From Galdieria partita (lineage: Eukaryota; Rhodophyta; Bangiophyceae; Galdieriales; Galdieriaceae), in assembly GCA_025991245.1 (NCBI GenBank), contig BQMJ01000070.1, positions 62,001 to 126,000 of the forward strand: a DNA stretch of 64,000 nucleotides, written 5' to 3'. Numbering within the stretch: the first letter of the stretch is position 1; the number at the start of each line of letters is the position of its first letter. The notes beneath the pieces were generated by a model that saw nothing but the letters and a program-made list of their open reading frames with translations, did no database searches and was not told where the DNA came from. This document shows, in pieces, positions 1 to 9,659 of this stretch. Position numbers and translations under genes: made by a program.

Positions 1-293
1 CTCAAGGCATACAACATACAAGACAACACAGCGTCGCTCTTTTGAGATAAACAACCAAAGTCCAGACGGCATCTTTTTAACAGCTTCAAGCTACTAGAAA
101 GATTTTGCTCCGAAAGTGGAAGAAACCATATAAATCTGCCCAAGAAAGAAGTTTGTGTAAACTCAGTGGCTGCTTTTTCCAAATCAATTTGTTCAAAGTT
201 CTTCCGAGTTAGCTTTACCAAGTTACCCAGAGAATCTAACCAATTTCCACGCTGTTGAGTACCAACTTGTAATGAGCTTTGGTTCTTAGTCAT
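1..293 (-). CDS. Unrecognised protein, 5' part only
   Basis: An open frame starts at the ATG ending at 293 and runs off the left edge, giving about 97 residues. I do not recognise the family. The visible part is alpha-helical in character, with an amphipathic stretch rich in Leu, Lys and Gln and a short aromatic segment (RFIWFLPLS). It shows no signal peptide and no clear membrane segment. It could equally be a first exon, because genes here have many short introns. The 517 bp upstream hold no convincing gene. A longer 5' end using the minus-strand open frame at 371-589 is possible but unsupported. Confidence 0.4.
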   Translation of the reverse strand, partial: MTKNQSSLQVGTQQRGNWLDSLGNLVKLTRKNFEQIDLEKAATEFTQTSFLGRFIWFLPLSEQNLSSSLKLLKRCRLDFGCLSQKSDAVLSCMLYAL

Positions 294-810
294 TTCCAGC
301 TCGTGTCTTTTCAAGTTTTGGAAACTGAAATGATGCAACGGACTTTGTTGGCTCTCCATAAGATGCTCCATTAAGAGAAAAAAGCCACGTGAGAATCCCA
401 CCTAAGCAAAATGAAACGGACCTGATGCGGCATTTTTCTCTGATTGGACAGTGCAACTTTTGGCGCAAAGATGCGCACAGCTGTCCGTCCGTCCCTTTCG
501 ACTCTATTAGGGGGTGCGCAACGGTTGACAAATCCGTTTTCTGAAAGGTGGAAGATTTTTGTATGAAGCTCCACAAAGAAGTAAGACATGTAAGAATTGA
601 TAATGAATTGTAGTACAGGAATAGTTGTGATACTAGCTGCTATTCAAGGCACAAGTGAAAATATAGTTGTTTCCAAAAATACTGGAAACCTATCCATCGG
701 ATACCACATATCCTTGCAAACACATTCACTAAGACTATTCCTTGCAAGCAAGGCTTTATTTTCAAAAATACTCCAGGACTAGCCACTAGAACACACCCCA
801 AGCAAGTTTT
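294..810. other. Stretch without a supported gene
   Basis: Between the partial gene at the left edge and the end of clpS there are only short open frames. One on the minus strand (371-589, 72 codons from an ATG) could be an upstream exon of the partial gene, but no splice pair joins them convincingly and the composition is not clearly coding. I see no RNA gene or repeat here. Confidence 0.4.
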
Positions 811-1366
811 TCAAGTATCTGGTTCGATATCTGACCCTAACCCATTGCTACGAAGACCGTCACAGTATGCTTCGGCAAGTTCAAATATCCATACACCCAC
901 AACTGCCGAGCCAGTAGTATGTGCTGTCTCTACAATACCAACTGCCTGGTCTTGAGTCATTCCTGGTATAACTCGTAATAAAGTTTCAAGAACGTATTGC
1001 CTTTTGAAAAACCCAGTGGCTTCAGAGACTTTGACAAAAACGAAAGCCCAAACTCGCTTACTTTGTGTGAGTCTCATCGTTAAACAACAAAACTTTATAA
1101 GGTTTTCCAGGATCCCCCTGGGTCTTGGACTCCGATTTAACTCGTTTCTGTTTCTTTTTCTCAAGTAACTGTGCACCTCCTGCCCTTCTACCTGTCGCAT
1201 ACACTTGAGCACAAAAGGTTTCTCGTGGACTCTTTGAAGCACTTGAACAACTATAACAGCATTTCCTACGATATACAGAAAAATGATATAGCTTCTTATA
1301 AGTCTTCAAAAAAAGCGATGGCTTTGTACACACAGGAACGAGAAAAGCCTGCCTCTGAGTGTTCAT
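811..1366 (-). CDS. clpS: ClpS, adaptor of the Clp protease (organelle-targeted)
   Basis: Two exons, 1366-1062 and 1000-811, joined across a 61-nt GT-AG intron (1001-1061), give 164 residues. The C-terminal half is a ClpS core: PYKVLLFNDE, then TLLRVIPGMT, a middle helix and the final Asn-Gly-Leu/IEPD stretch. ClpS binds substrates with destabilising N-terminal residues and hands them to the ClpC/A chaperone for degradation. The roughly 80 residues before the core are basic and rich in Ser and Cys, as in a plastid transit peptide, so stromal location is inferred. The intron falls inside the core, right after the Asn-Asp-Glu-Thr-His segment. Without splicing the region looks like two overlapping open frames. 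The gene lies 70 bp downstream of the HMCES gene on the same strand. Confidence 0.9.
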
Positions 1367-1436
1367 GGCTCAATTTTTTAATAATTTGAGCAACTCTGAA
1401 GCAAATCCATATGAAAAATGCAAATTGTATGCAGTA

Positions 1437-2309
1437 TTACTCTTTCATATCGTTACCTTTTGTACACTTATTTCTTGAGCTTGAAGAAAAGAAATTCTCT
1501 ATACTGGATTGACTGGTACTCCTATCCGTTTCCTCTCGAGTTCTTTTATAAGAAATCAACTCCGCTCCATCATTTCTTACACTGTTTACCCGACGAGAAG
1601 CCTGCTGTACTTTAAGATTTCCTTCAAGTGGCCTCAATAACGTCAGGGCTTCTTCCAGAGAAAACTTCTTGGTATCTAACCATACGTCCAGTTGGTTTGG
1701 CTCGAGTAGCGCAGGCATTCTATCATGTAGCCACGCCACGCAAGGACTAGCATCCACTGTTATAATTGTGAATTGACCTTCTTTACTGGATTTTTCCTTT
1801 GAAAGATCATAAACTACAGCCATATATAGAGGACCATTCTCCACTGAAATGAAATAAGGATTCTTCCTTTTTTCTTCTGCATCTTTCTTCCACTCGTAGA
1901 AACCGTTTACAATCAAAACCCCTCTTCCGCCTGCTTTCAAGGGAACTCTAAACATATTCTTTTCCAGCAGTGTTTCACTTCGCGCGTTAACGCAGGTTTT
2001 AGCAGTATTTGAGACACTTCGAGACCAAAAAGGTTGTAGTCCCCATTTCATAACGTGTAAAACACGTTTTGCGTCGAAAGGCTTATTCGCGACTTTCTCA
2101 TCCTGTTCCTGAGGTTCCTCTTTAACCTTTAACTCTTCAACTTGTTCCTTCACTTGCTGTTCAGGAGTAAAGGTTCGAACGATTGGAACATAGGCACTAG
2201 GAGCCACGTTGTATGAAGTATGGTACTTTTCTGCATTTAGCCATCTCTTTGTTCCGCTTATGTTTTCCAGTTCATCCTTACTGAATGCAAATACAAAGCG
2301 CCCACACAT
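1437..2309 (-). CDS. HMCES: HMCES/SRAP-domain abasic-site DNA-protein crosslink protein
   Basis: A single exon of 290 residues starts at the ATG giving Met-Cys-Gly-Arg. The family needs Cys2 exposed after Met removal, so this start is preferred over an ATG five codons upstream. SRAP proteins covalently trap abasic sites in single-stranded DNA through Cys2 and protect replication forks. Conserved blocks are visible in order: MCGRF, the NVAP segment, NARSETL, GFYEW and HDRMPALL, which carries the active-site His. About 45 residues beyond the domain there is QSSIENFF, matching the PCNA-interacting (PIP) consensus Q-x-x-I-x-x-F-F, followed by a basic tail. It runs divergently from RPS27, with 204 bp between start codons. 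Confidence 0.93.
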   Translation of the reverse strand: MCGRFVFAFSKDELENISGTKRWLNAEKYHTSYNVAPSAYVPIVRTFTPEQQVKEQVEELKVKEEPQEQDEKVANKPFDAKRVLHVMKWGLQPFWSRSVSNTAKTCVNARSETLLEKNMFRVPLKAGGRGVLIVNGFYEWKKDAEEKRKNPYFISVENGPLYMAVVYDLSKEKSSKEGQFTIITVDASPCVAWLHDRMPALLEPNQLDVWLDTKKFSLEEALTLLRPLEGNLKVQQASRRVNSVRNDGAELISYKRTREETDRSTSQSSIENFFSSSSRNKCTKGNDMKE

Positions 2310-2513
2310 TACAAGTTCTTTCAAGAGCTTTCCTCAACGCCATTTCCTAAATGGCGTCTCCTTTTCGCACCCATTTTTCTGTATTGGGAATTATTGAAGC
2401 GCCGTCCTGTCGTTGCTTTGGTTGGAGATTTTCTTATAGGTGTATTCTTAGCTCCAATTTAATACAAAAGTTCTCAAGTCTGCTGTTTCACTGTATTAAG
2501 CGTTACTTGTAAG

Positions 2514-2868
2514 ATGCCCGTAAGTAAGGTTCCGTTACGCACAGCACTTTTAAAGTTTCTTCTCCAAGGCGCTACAAGGAGACTTGCTTCACCCCGATCC
2601 CGCCGCGGAGGCACGAAAACACAAATTACGGAGACTTGTACCAAGTCCCAACTCGTTTTTTATGGATGTCAAGTGCCCAGGATGTTTTCAAATGTAAGTG
2701 TACTTTCTGACCTCTTCAGGATTGGCCCTCAAAATATTTAGTACTACTGTGTTCAGCCACGCTCAAACGGTTGTAATGTGTGGTAACTGTGCTACTGTTC
2801 TGTGTCAGCCCACAGGTGGCAAGGCAAGATTGATGGAGTCCTGTTCCTTTAGAAAGAAAGCAGAATGA
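2514..2868 (+). CDS. RPS27: 40S ribosomal protein eS27
   Basis: Three exons (2514-2519, 2569-2693, 2742-2868) encode 85 residues, the normal eS27 length. The first coding exon is only six bases, ATG plus one codon, directly followed by a GTAAGT donor. The zinc-ribbon cysteines are present as CPGC and CGNC, and the hallmark [10 protein letters not shown] segment precedes the end. eS27 sits on the 40S beak region and is needed for rRNA processing. Introns are 49 and 48 nt. Both the start and the micro-exon rest on matching the conserved N-terminus ([10 protein letters not shown]), since no other in-frame ATG lies upstream of the core. Confidence 0.93.
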
Positions 2869-3002
2869 GTTGATACTAATGTGACACTGTTCCCTGTTAG
2901 AAACTTAGGAGGGAAGAAACTATGGAAGATATCATCGACGAGTTTTTCAATAAAGTGTTGGGTTGAGTTCTACTTTTGCTTTGTTTGTAAGCATTATGAG
3001 TT

Positions 3003-3410
3003 CTAGTCGAGAATATTTATTTTGATCTTTTCAGGATCTCCTTCCCAAAGTTTCCATTCCTGAAACTTGGGAATGAGATCCAGTTCGTTTTTAGCCTGTT
3101 CTATCAACTCTTCCACCAAACCCATCCCGACTCGCTCTTCAATGGCTTCCACTGTTTCACTTTCTTTTACCACTTTCCAACGATAATTGGTTATCTTCTC
3201 CACATTTTGTCGGTATACTGACTTTTCTGGAAGTATTTTTACCTTTTCGAGGGTCTCTTGATACAGCTTTTCTAAAACCTAACGAAGAGCTTCAACTGGA
3301 GTCAATCCAGTTCCAACCAATATTACCTCTTTGGCATTGGGTTCGGGTTTCAAACCAACCATTGTAAAAACTCTTTCGGCAGCTTTGCATAGAAATCGTG
3401 TTTTCAACAT
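3003..3410 (-). CDS. NDUFA5: NDUFA5/B13 subunit of mitochondrial complex I
   Basis: Exons 3410-3327 and 3278-3003 give 119 residues. The intron (3279-3326) is 48 nt, a multiple of three, and contains an in-frame stop. The protein matches the ETC_C1_NDUFA5 family: a helical N-terminus, the block YRQNVEKITNYRW, and the invariant end block beginning EWKLWE. NDUFA5 is an accessory subunit of the matrix arm of NADH:ubiquinone oxidoreductase. No obvious cleavable presequence is seen beyond a short basic start (MLKTRFLCKAA). It is divergent from TRM1 with about 320 bp between. Confidence 0.92.
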
Positions 3411-3729
3411 TGGTGCTTGGCTACTCAAAATGTCGATCACCCCACCACAACAATACAATTTTTATCTCTGTTGGACTCCAACCACTCAACTTGGGGTACA
3501 AACCAAGAAAGGAATACGAAAAAGACAAGTTACAAAATAAACTTGATAGATTCTAGAATGGACAATATTTCTTTGATATTATTCATTATCATTTCTTATC
3601 CATGTTGATACAACTAGTTATGTTCTCTCATACGATAATAAGATATTTCTTCGTACAAAGTTGTGTTGAAACCAAAAATATCCAAACTTGTCATAACATT
3701 GTCACTTATATGAGTAAAAGGAATTTTGA
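3411..3729. other. Divergent intergenic region, NDUFA5/TRM1
   Basis: About 320 bp separating the two start codons. Short plus-strand open frames here have no family resemblance. It presumably holds both promoters, but I cannot identify specific elements. Confidence 0.45.
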
Positions 3730-5493
3730 ATGTTGCCTTTGCGATGCAGCTATAGTCATCTTGGTTGTCGTCGGCATTGTTTTGTCAGTCCAAGGAAAAC
3801 TTTTGACACGGTAGCTTCTTTGATTGAACGAGAACTGTTAAAGATACAGAGTAAAGCTATGAAAAGTGATCCCAGTCATGTGCAGGATATGGCGACCCAG
3901 TCTTCCAAAGTAGAAAGGGAAACCGTTTGTGAGGGAAAGGCAAAAGTAGTATACAACAGTGGTCAAGTATTTTATAACAAAGCACAAGCATTCAACAGAG
4001 ACTTATCGGTTCTCATATTGAACTACTTTGTGTCAACTTGTTTAAACGAAATGGAACAAGATAAGAAGCTTCACAACGCTCGGTTGTTGTCTTTCAAGAG
4101 AGTGGTTGATGACAAGCAGAAGACTTGCAAATACGCCCAATGGAAACTTGATTCAACAATTGGGAAGAATCCAGTCGACCACTTTTCAGTTTTTGAAGCT
4201 TTTTCTGCCACTGGTTTGCGTGCCATCCGTTACGCAGCTGAAGTACCTCATTTGTTCCCCATCATAGCGAATGATATGGATCAGGCCTCCTATGAGACCA
4301 TTCAACAGAGTCTTTCATTGAATGCCAGTGTACAAGACAAGGTATTTGCCAATTTGGGAGAAGCTACGGAGGTTATGTATAAGCATCGTTTTGGACCAAG
4401 TCAGTTGGATATTATTGATCTCGATCCTTATGGTACAGCTGCACCTTTTGTGGATGCTGCCATGCAGTCTATTAAGAATAGAGGCTTGTTATGTGTTACT
4501 AGCACAGATATGCGTTCACTTGCGGGAGTACAAGGCGGCATCTGTTTTGCACGTTATGGTTCCGTTCCTTGTACTTGGCCAAAGGCTTATCGCAATGAAG
4601 TTGGACTTCGCATTCTTCTCTCATTTCTACAACAAACAGCTAGTCGTTATGGCAAATATGTGGAACCCCTAGTGGCAGTATTTGTGGACTTTTATGTGCG
4701 AGTGTTTGTACGAGTGTATGAATCCGGATTGCAATCACAACGTGCTATACAGCAACAAGCGTATGTATATGCCTGTAACAGCTGTCCATCGTTTTTCTTG
4801 CAACCACTTGGTGCCATTAAAAACTTTGGAGAAGCCAATGAAAAAGTGGTATGTGCAAAAGGTCCACCTGTAGAAGGCGCTTGTCCTTATTGTCATTCAC
4901 AACTGTCTCTTTATGGTCCAATCTATACAGGAGCTATTTTTCAACAAAATGTAGTTGAACAACTGCTTCATCAACTAGAAAATGATCCCAAATGGTCCTA
5001 TTTACCTTGTAAAGAGCGTCTAAAAGGGTTTCTGACAGTACTGAGTCGTGAATGTGCTGATATTCCTTTGTTTGTGGATTGCAACGATATGTCGAAATTA
5101 TTAAGAACGAGTCCACCTCCACAAGCCTCCATTCGTGAAGTCTTGAGAAAACGAGGATATCGAGTGTCTACATCACATTTCAGACCAACCGCATTGAAAA
5201 CCGATGCGCCTTTCGAACTTATATGGGATATCATGAGAATATGGGTTCAAAAGAATGGATTGAATAACATCAAACCTCACGATACGGCATCGCGCATCTT
5301 GGCAACAGAACCCGTCCATATTTCTCCTGAAGAGATTGACTTTGATATACGTAAAGATGTTTTCAATACTTGTCATTCGGTCACGAGGTACCCTACTTTG
5401 GAGAAACATCACGGTCCAGGAAAGAGAGCTTCTGGAAAGAGAAAAATGGATCCCAACAAGTTACCAGGACAAGATTTAGAAGACGAATTGTAA
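3730..5493 (+). CDS. TRM1: tRNA (guanine26-N2)-dimethyltransferase Trm1
   Basis: A single exon of 587 residues. Trm1 uses S-adenosylmethionine to make dimethylguanosine at position 26 of many tRNAs, in nucleus and mitochondria. The SAM-binding region (FEAFSATGLRAIR, about residue 155) and the catalytic motif DLDPYGTAAPF (about residue 230) are intact, followed by STDMRSLAG. The C-terminal part has the CNSC and CPYC pairs that bind zinc in this family. The first ATG adds about 43 basic, Arg-rich residues that look like a mitochondrial presequence. A second ATG at 3859 would give the nuclear form, so dual targeting is plausible as in yeast. Its stop codon lies 19 bp from that of the convergent paralogue. 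Confidence 0.95.
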   Translation: MLPLRCSYSHLGCRRHCFVSPRKTFDTVASLIERELLKIQSKAMKSDPSHVQDMATQSSKVERETVCEGKAKVVYNSGQVFYNKAQAFNRDLSVLILNYFVSTCLNEMEQDKKLHNARLLSFKRVVDDKQKTCKYAQWKLDSTIGKNPVDHFSVFEAFSATGLRAIRYAAEVPHLFPIIANDMDQASYETIQQSLSLNASVQDKVFANLGEATEVMYKHRFGPSQLDIIDLDPYGTAAPFVDAAMQSIKNRGLLCVTSTDMRSLAGVQGGICFARYGSVPCTWPKAYRNEVGLRILLSFLQQTASRYGKYVEPLVAVFVDFYVRVFVRVYESGLQSQRAIQQQAYVYACNSCPSFFLQPLGAIKNFGEANEKVVCAKGPPVEGACPYCHSQLSLYGPIYTGAIFQQNVVEQLLHQLENDPKWSYLPCKERLKGFLTVLSRECADIPLFVDCNDMSKLLRTSPPPQASIREVLRKRGYRVSTSHFRPTALKTDAPFELIWDIMRIWVQKNGLNNIKPHDTASRILATEPVHISPEEIDFDIRKDVFNTCHSVTRYPTLEKHHGPGKRASGKRKMDPNKLPGQDLEDEL

Positions 5494-5512
5494 TACACTT
5501 TCTTGAAAATAA

Positions 5513-7366
5513 TTATTGACAAGGCTTGTTTCGAAGAGTAGGTACGAGTTTAGTTTGCATTCGTTCTTTTGAATGATGCAGACGACGAAAGAATCGTTCA
5601 TCCTGTGAAATAGCCAACAACGGTACGGTATGAGATGATGAAAGCCACTGTTCCCATTCTTGGCTATGAAAATATAATAATGGTTTGTAAGATAGTAGGC
5701 AGTGATTACTGTTTGGCTCACAATAAAGTTTCCAACTCTTCCACACATCCCATACGACATCCAATGGTGCGTTGGTTTTCAAGCCATGAAGACTAGTATG
5801 TGAAGGAAATGCTTCATAACCTCTACTTTTTAGAGCAATGTACACAAGCTCTTTTCCAGGACTTGGTATTTGAAATAATTCGTTCATCTTTTCTATATCC
5901 AAAAAGAAAGGAGAACATCTGCTTTCTGCTGCCATTGCTGAAAATAATATTTCCATATCAGCTGCATTGGCCAAAGTAAGAGTTGCTTTGCGTCCATTCA
6001 AACTACGAGAAACAGGAACAATAAGTTCGTGAAGTATTCTACTCGACTCACGAGTGTGACATAAACTTTCCAAATACACACTTCCTCCAAAATACCAAGA
6101 AGATGTTCCACAATATTCACACAACTTGCTCCCTTTATTTCGACCATAGCCATCTTGTCTTTCTGACGGTGTCCATTCAAGGGGTTGTGTCCTGTATGAA
6201 TAACAATGAGGACAGTAATAAAGCAAACCGCTTCTTCTGGTCCACCCAATTTGACCATATAAATCTTTCCGAACTCTTAACCAGATATGAGCACGTGCCC
6301 CTTCCAAAACACAGGAGAATACAGGCTCCACATAAACTTTGTGGACAAATGCAGATTTCACCAACTGATCTAAAAACCTTCGAAGTTGAAATTCTGGAGC
6401 AAATGGAATGGACTGCCATTCCTCTGAAAGTTTGGGTAGATTGACATGCAAACACAACAGTCCATAGTCTGCCACAGAACGAATGGCAAACTCCAATATA
6501 CTGTATAGATCATTATCCGAGAAGAAACTATCGTCTAAGATAACAATATCATGAGACACTTTCCCTATGCCAAACATATCAACTCCTCCATATTCCAGTG
6601 CTCTCTTTTCTGTGGCACTATTGAACATTCTGTTGTGATGAGAAGAGACAACAATATTTCCCAACTTTGCAACTTCCAAGCGCAAACGTCGAGCCAAAAT
6701 ATTTGCGTGCTGAGTAGCCAATTGGACTGAATATCTCTTAGTAAAAAGTCGTCTACAAACTTCTGAAGAAAACCAATCCTTCTTTTCTTCCAAAGATAAA
6801 CGTTCAAAAGCAGATTCTGGGATATTCAATCTTTCAAGCCACTCTCTCTTCAAATCTTGTCCAAGACAACAAGAAGCATATACGGTATGTCGATGGCGAT
6901 AAAACTGTCTTTTCAATTCTGTACCTCTTCTACGTTGAAACCAACGAACAGCAAGTAACGAAATGTCTCTTTCAAAAGATTGCTTCTTGTAGTTTATTCT
7001 TCTTTCCAATGGCACTTCAAGTTCTTGATAAAAGCCTTCCTGATAGTTACCGATATCCATCTCTAGCATCGAGGAGTCTTGCAACCAATCCCAATTTGTT
7101 TTCTCTTCTTGGACATAAACAGAACGTCTCTTTTTCCAATGTTCTACAAAACCTAAAGAACTGACATTCTTTTTGACTCGTACTCGCACGGGACTTGGAG
7201 AATAGTCGTCGATACTTGGCAACTGGTCACTTGTATATACAATATTCAAAAGAGTATCATTTCGAGTTTGTCTTTCTACGAGATTATCATTCTTCGTTTT
7301 CGTAGATAATCGTAAATAATGGTTCCAACTGATGACTATTCGAGGAACTTTGTTGAGTCTCCTCAT
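5513..7366 (-). CDS. Divergent Trm1 paralogue lacking catalytic motifs (probable pseudoenzyme)
   Basis: One exon of about 617 residues; an upstream ATG at 7432 would add 22 residues but overlap the CPSF73 start. It is co-linear with Trm1: a SFERDISLLAVRWF block aligns with Trm1 FNRDLSVLILNYF, a CPHC/CEYC zinc site is kept, and the C-terminal SRGYEAFPSHTS...LKTNAPLDVVWD matches the Trm1 end. The SAM-binding glycine motif is replaced by CCLGQDL, and the catalytic Asp-Pro-Tyr-Gly is replaced by DDSFFSDND (near 6530-6550 on the minus strand). The fold is therefore inferred to remain while methyl transfer should be lost. The N-terminus is basic and may target an organelle. The frame is open throughout, so it is kept as a protein and not decaying. 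Confidence 0.85.
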   Translation of the reverse strand: MRRLNKVPRIVISWNHYLRLSTKTKNDNLVERQTRNDTLLNIVYTSDQLPSIDDYSPSPVRVRVKKNVSSLGFVEHWKKRRSVYVQEEKTNWDWLQDSSMLEMDIGNYQEGFYQELEVPLERRINYKKQSFERDISLLAVRWFQRRRGTELKRQFYRHRHTVYASCCLGQDLKREWLERLNIPESAFERLSLEEKKDWFSSEVCRRLFTKRYSVQLATQHANILARRLRLEVAKLGNIVVSSHHNRMFNSATEKRALEYGGVDMFGIGKVSHDIVILDDSFFSDNDLYSILEFAIRSVADYGLLCLHVNLPKLSEEWQSIPFAPEFQLRRFLDQLVKSAFVHKVYVEPVFSCVLEGARAHIWLRVRKDLYGQIGWTRRSGLLYYCPHCYSYRTQPLEWTPSERQDGYGRNKGSKLCEYCGTSSWYFGGSVYLESLCHTRESSRILHELIVPVSRSLNGRKATLTLANAADMEILFSAMAAESRCSPFFLDIEKMNELFQIPSPGKELVYIALKSRGYEAFPSHTSLHGLKTNAPLDVVWDVWKSWKLYCEPNSNHCLLSYKPLLYFHSQEWEQWLSSSHTVPLLAISQDERFFRRLHHSKERMQTKLVPTLRNKPCQ

Positions 7367-7405
7367 GTCTTTGAAATTGTTACGTACGATCATCTTGTTG
7401 GAATC

Positions 7406-9655
7406 ATGAGCGACCAACAACAGTCTTCTCATACCAACGAACCAACACCGTTACCAGCACAAGACGAAACTTTGCAAGTATGTACTGCTTGTTTATTTTT
7501 TACTTTTGGAAGGTTTACTTTGTTCTTACAGATAACACCTTTGGGAGCAGGAAATGAAGTTGGTCGGTCTTGTGTCTTGCTTACTTACAAAGAGAAGACC
7601 GTTATGTTTGATTGTGGTGTACACCCTGCGTATTCAGGTTTAGCTTCACTTCCTTTTTTTGATGAAATGGATCCTCGTTCCATCGATCTTATTTTGATAA
7701 CCCACTTTCATCTGGATCACTGTGCAGCGTTACCCTATTTGTTGGAAAAGACCAACTGTAATCCAAACGCTCGAATATTTATGACTCATCCTACCAAGGC
7801 TATTTATAAGACACTGTTGAGTGACTTTGTACGAGTAAGTTCCAACGAAGATGTTCTCTATTCGGAACAAGATTTATCCAGGACCATGAAAAGAATCGAA
7901 ACTCTTGATTATCATCAAGAGATGAACTGGAATGGTATTCGTTTCTGGGCTTACAACGCTGGACATGTATTAGGAGCTGCAATGTTTCTAGTAGAAATTG
8001 CAGGAGTTCGAGTCTTGTATACGGGAGACTTTTCTAGACAAGAAGATAGACATTTGAAAGAAGCAGAAATACCTCCTTTTCCTCCAGATATTATTATAGT
8101 GGAAAGGCAAGTGAAAAAGATGTTGTATAGCACTATTTTGACAACTTATAGTACTTATGGGGTTCAAGTACATGAACCACGGAAGATTAGAGAAGCTCGC
8201 TTTACTCAAAAAGTGGCAGAGATTGTTCGAAGAGGTGGCAGAGTATTGCTTCCTGTATTTGCTTTGGGACGTGCGCAAGAACTTTTGTTAATTTTGGAAG
8301 AGTATTGGGAAGCACACCCAGATTTACAAGACATTCCTATTTATTATGCATCCTCCTTAGCTAAGAGGTGTATGTCAGTGTATCAAACATATATCAATAT
8401 GATGAACGATAATATAAGGAAACGTTATGAAGTTTCCAATCCTTTTGCGTTCAAGTATGTATTGAATGTGAAGAATATTCAAGATTTTGATGATTCCGGT
8501 CCTTGTGTATTTATGGCATCCCCTGGAATGTTACAAAGTGGTCTTTCTAGGGAATTATGTGAAAGGTGGTGTACAGATAGAAGAAATGGAATTATCTTAC
8601 CTGGCTATTCAGTAGAAGGAACATTAGCGAAGCACATATTATCCGAGCCTTCCACCATAACTCGTTTAGATGGAAAGGAAGTTCCGTTACGTTGTAGTGT
8701 CGATTATATTACATTTTCTGCTCATTCTGATTTTCTTCAAACCAGTGAGTTTATTGATCGTTCTCGTTCAGGTCATATTGTTTTGGTACATGGCGAAATG
8801 ACTGAAATGGGACGACTTCGAAATGCTTTGGATTTGAAATACAACAAAGGACAGAATGTACCGAATATTCGTATTTATACTCCTAAAAATTGTCAAACGG
8901 TTCGCCTTACTTTTCGCGCGGAAAAAGTGGCAAAAGCTATTGGAGAAGTAGCCAAACGGAAACCAGAAGATGGTGCCAGTATGTCAGGTATTTTGGTAAA
9001 ACGAGACTTTAACTATACTTTGATGAGTCCTAATGAGTTGAATACCTATACTGGCCTGAAAGTGAGTCGAATTCAACAGCGTTTAGTTGTTCCTTTGAAG
9101 AAACCATTTTCTCAACTTGCTACAGAGTTGAATCACTTATTAGAAGGCGCTGTCTTGGACATCGATGAAGAAACGAAAAGACCCCAATTGGATATTTTGG
9201 GAGCCATTCAAGTCACTCTTTTAGAAGATGGAGAGTCCGTTTCAGTGGAATGGTGTACCAATTATGCCACAGATATATTGGTAGAGAGTATTGTTTATCT
9301 TTGTACGACTCATTCGATAACATCACCACCTGTCTTAGCCATGGATGCTGTTTCTGTTTATCGTAGTAAGCAGCCATCATCGGTTGACAAAGGAGACAAA
9401 GATGAAGATTTTCTATATTCTGCTTTATCGATGAGTAGGAAATTGTTAGAAGAACGATTTGGTGCGTTGGAAGTGATAGAGAAGGACAGGTCACGTTTTC
9501 AAGTGAATGGCACAGATGTTATTGTGGATCATCGACATGGCATTGTGGAGTGTGAACAACAGGATATCAAAGAGAGAGTAGAATTGGCGTTAAGAAGAAT
9601 CCACACCATTATGTTTCCTATTCCTGATTACTTTTGCGAATGTTGTGGCTGTTGA
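7406..9655 (+). CDS. CPSF3: CPSF73/Ysh1, endonuclease of the pre-mRNA 3'-end complex
   Basis: Exons 7406-7477, 7532-8106 and 8152-9655 give 716 residues. Both introns (54 and 45 nt) are multiples of three without stops, so the unspliced frame reads through and would add 18 and 15 foreign residues. Family alignment, PDIIIVE to STYG, shows the second must be removed; it uses a GC donor. The enzyme is a metallo-beta-lactamase/beta-CASP nuclease that cuts pre-mRNA at the poly(A) site. HFHLDH (residues 82-87) binds the zinc pair; GRAQELLLIL and YYASSLAKRC are beta-CASP blocks; AHSDF supplies a late ligand. The protein ends in a Cys-rich tail. The start codon lies 39 bp from that of the divergent Trm1 paralogue. 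Confidence 0.95.
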   Translation: MSDQQQSSHTNEPTPLPAQDETLQVCTACLFFTFGRFTLFLQITPLGAGNEVGRSCVLLTYKEKTVMFDCGVHPAYSGLASLPFFDEMDPRSIDLILITHFHLDHCAALPYLLEKTNCNPNARIFMTHPTKAIYKTLLSDFVRVSSNEDVLYSEQDLSRTMKRIETLDYHQEMNWNGIRFWAYNAGHVLGAAMFLVEIAGVRVLYTGDFSRQEDRHLKEAEIPPFPPDIIIVERQVKKMLYSTILTTYSTYGVQVHEPRKIREARFTQKVAEIVRRGGRVLLPVFALGRAQELLLILEEYWEAHPDLQDIPIYYASSLAKRCMSVYQTYINMMNDNIRKRYEVSNPFAFKYVLNVKNIQDFDDSGPCVFMASPGMLQSGLSRELCERWCTDRRNGIILPGYSVEGTLAKHILSEPSTITRLDGKEVPLRCSVDYITFSAHSDFLQTSEFIDRSRSGHIVLVHGEMTEMGRLRNALDLKYNKGQNVPNIRIYTPKNCQTVRLTFRAEKVAKAIGEVAKRKPEDGASMSGILVKRDFNYTLMSPNELNTYTGLKVSRIQQRLVVPLKKPFSQLATELNHLLEGAVLDIDEETKRPQLDILGAIQVTLLEDGESVSVEWCTNYATDILVESIVYLCTTHSITSPPVLAMDAVSVYRSKQPSSVDKGDKDEDFLYSALSMSRKLLEERFGALEVIEKDRSRFQVNGTDVIVDHRHGIVECEQQDIKERVELALRRIHTIMFPIPDYFCECCGC

Positions 9656-9659
9656 TGTT

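Noticed and set aside
811-1366. Two separate overlapping small genes on the minus strand
   Set aside because: A 61-nt intron joins them into one ClpS core; neither part makes a full domain alone.
7406-9655. CPSF73 as a single uninterrupted exon
   Set aside because: Two short insertions interrupt universally conserved blocks and have splice-site ends, so they are introns.
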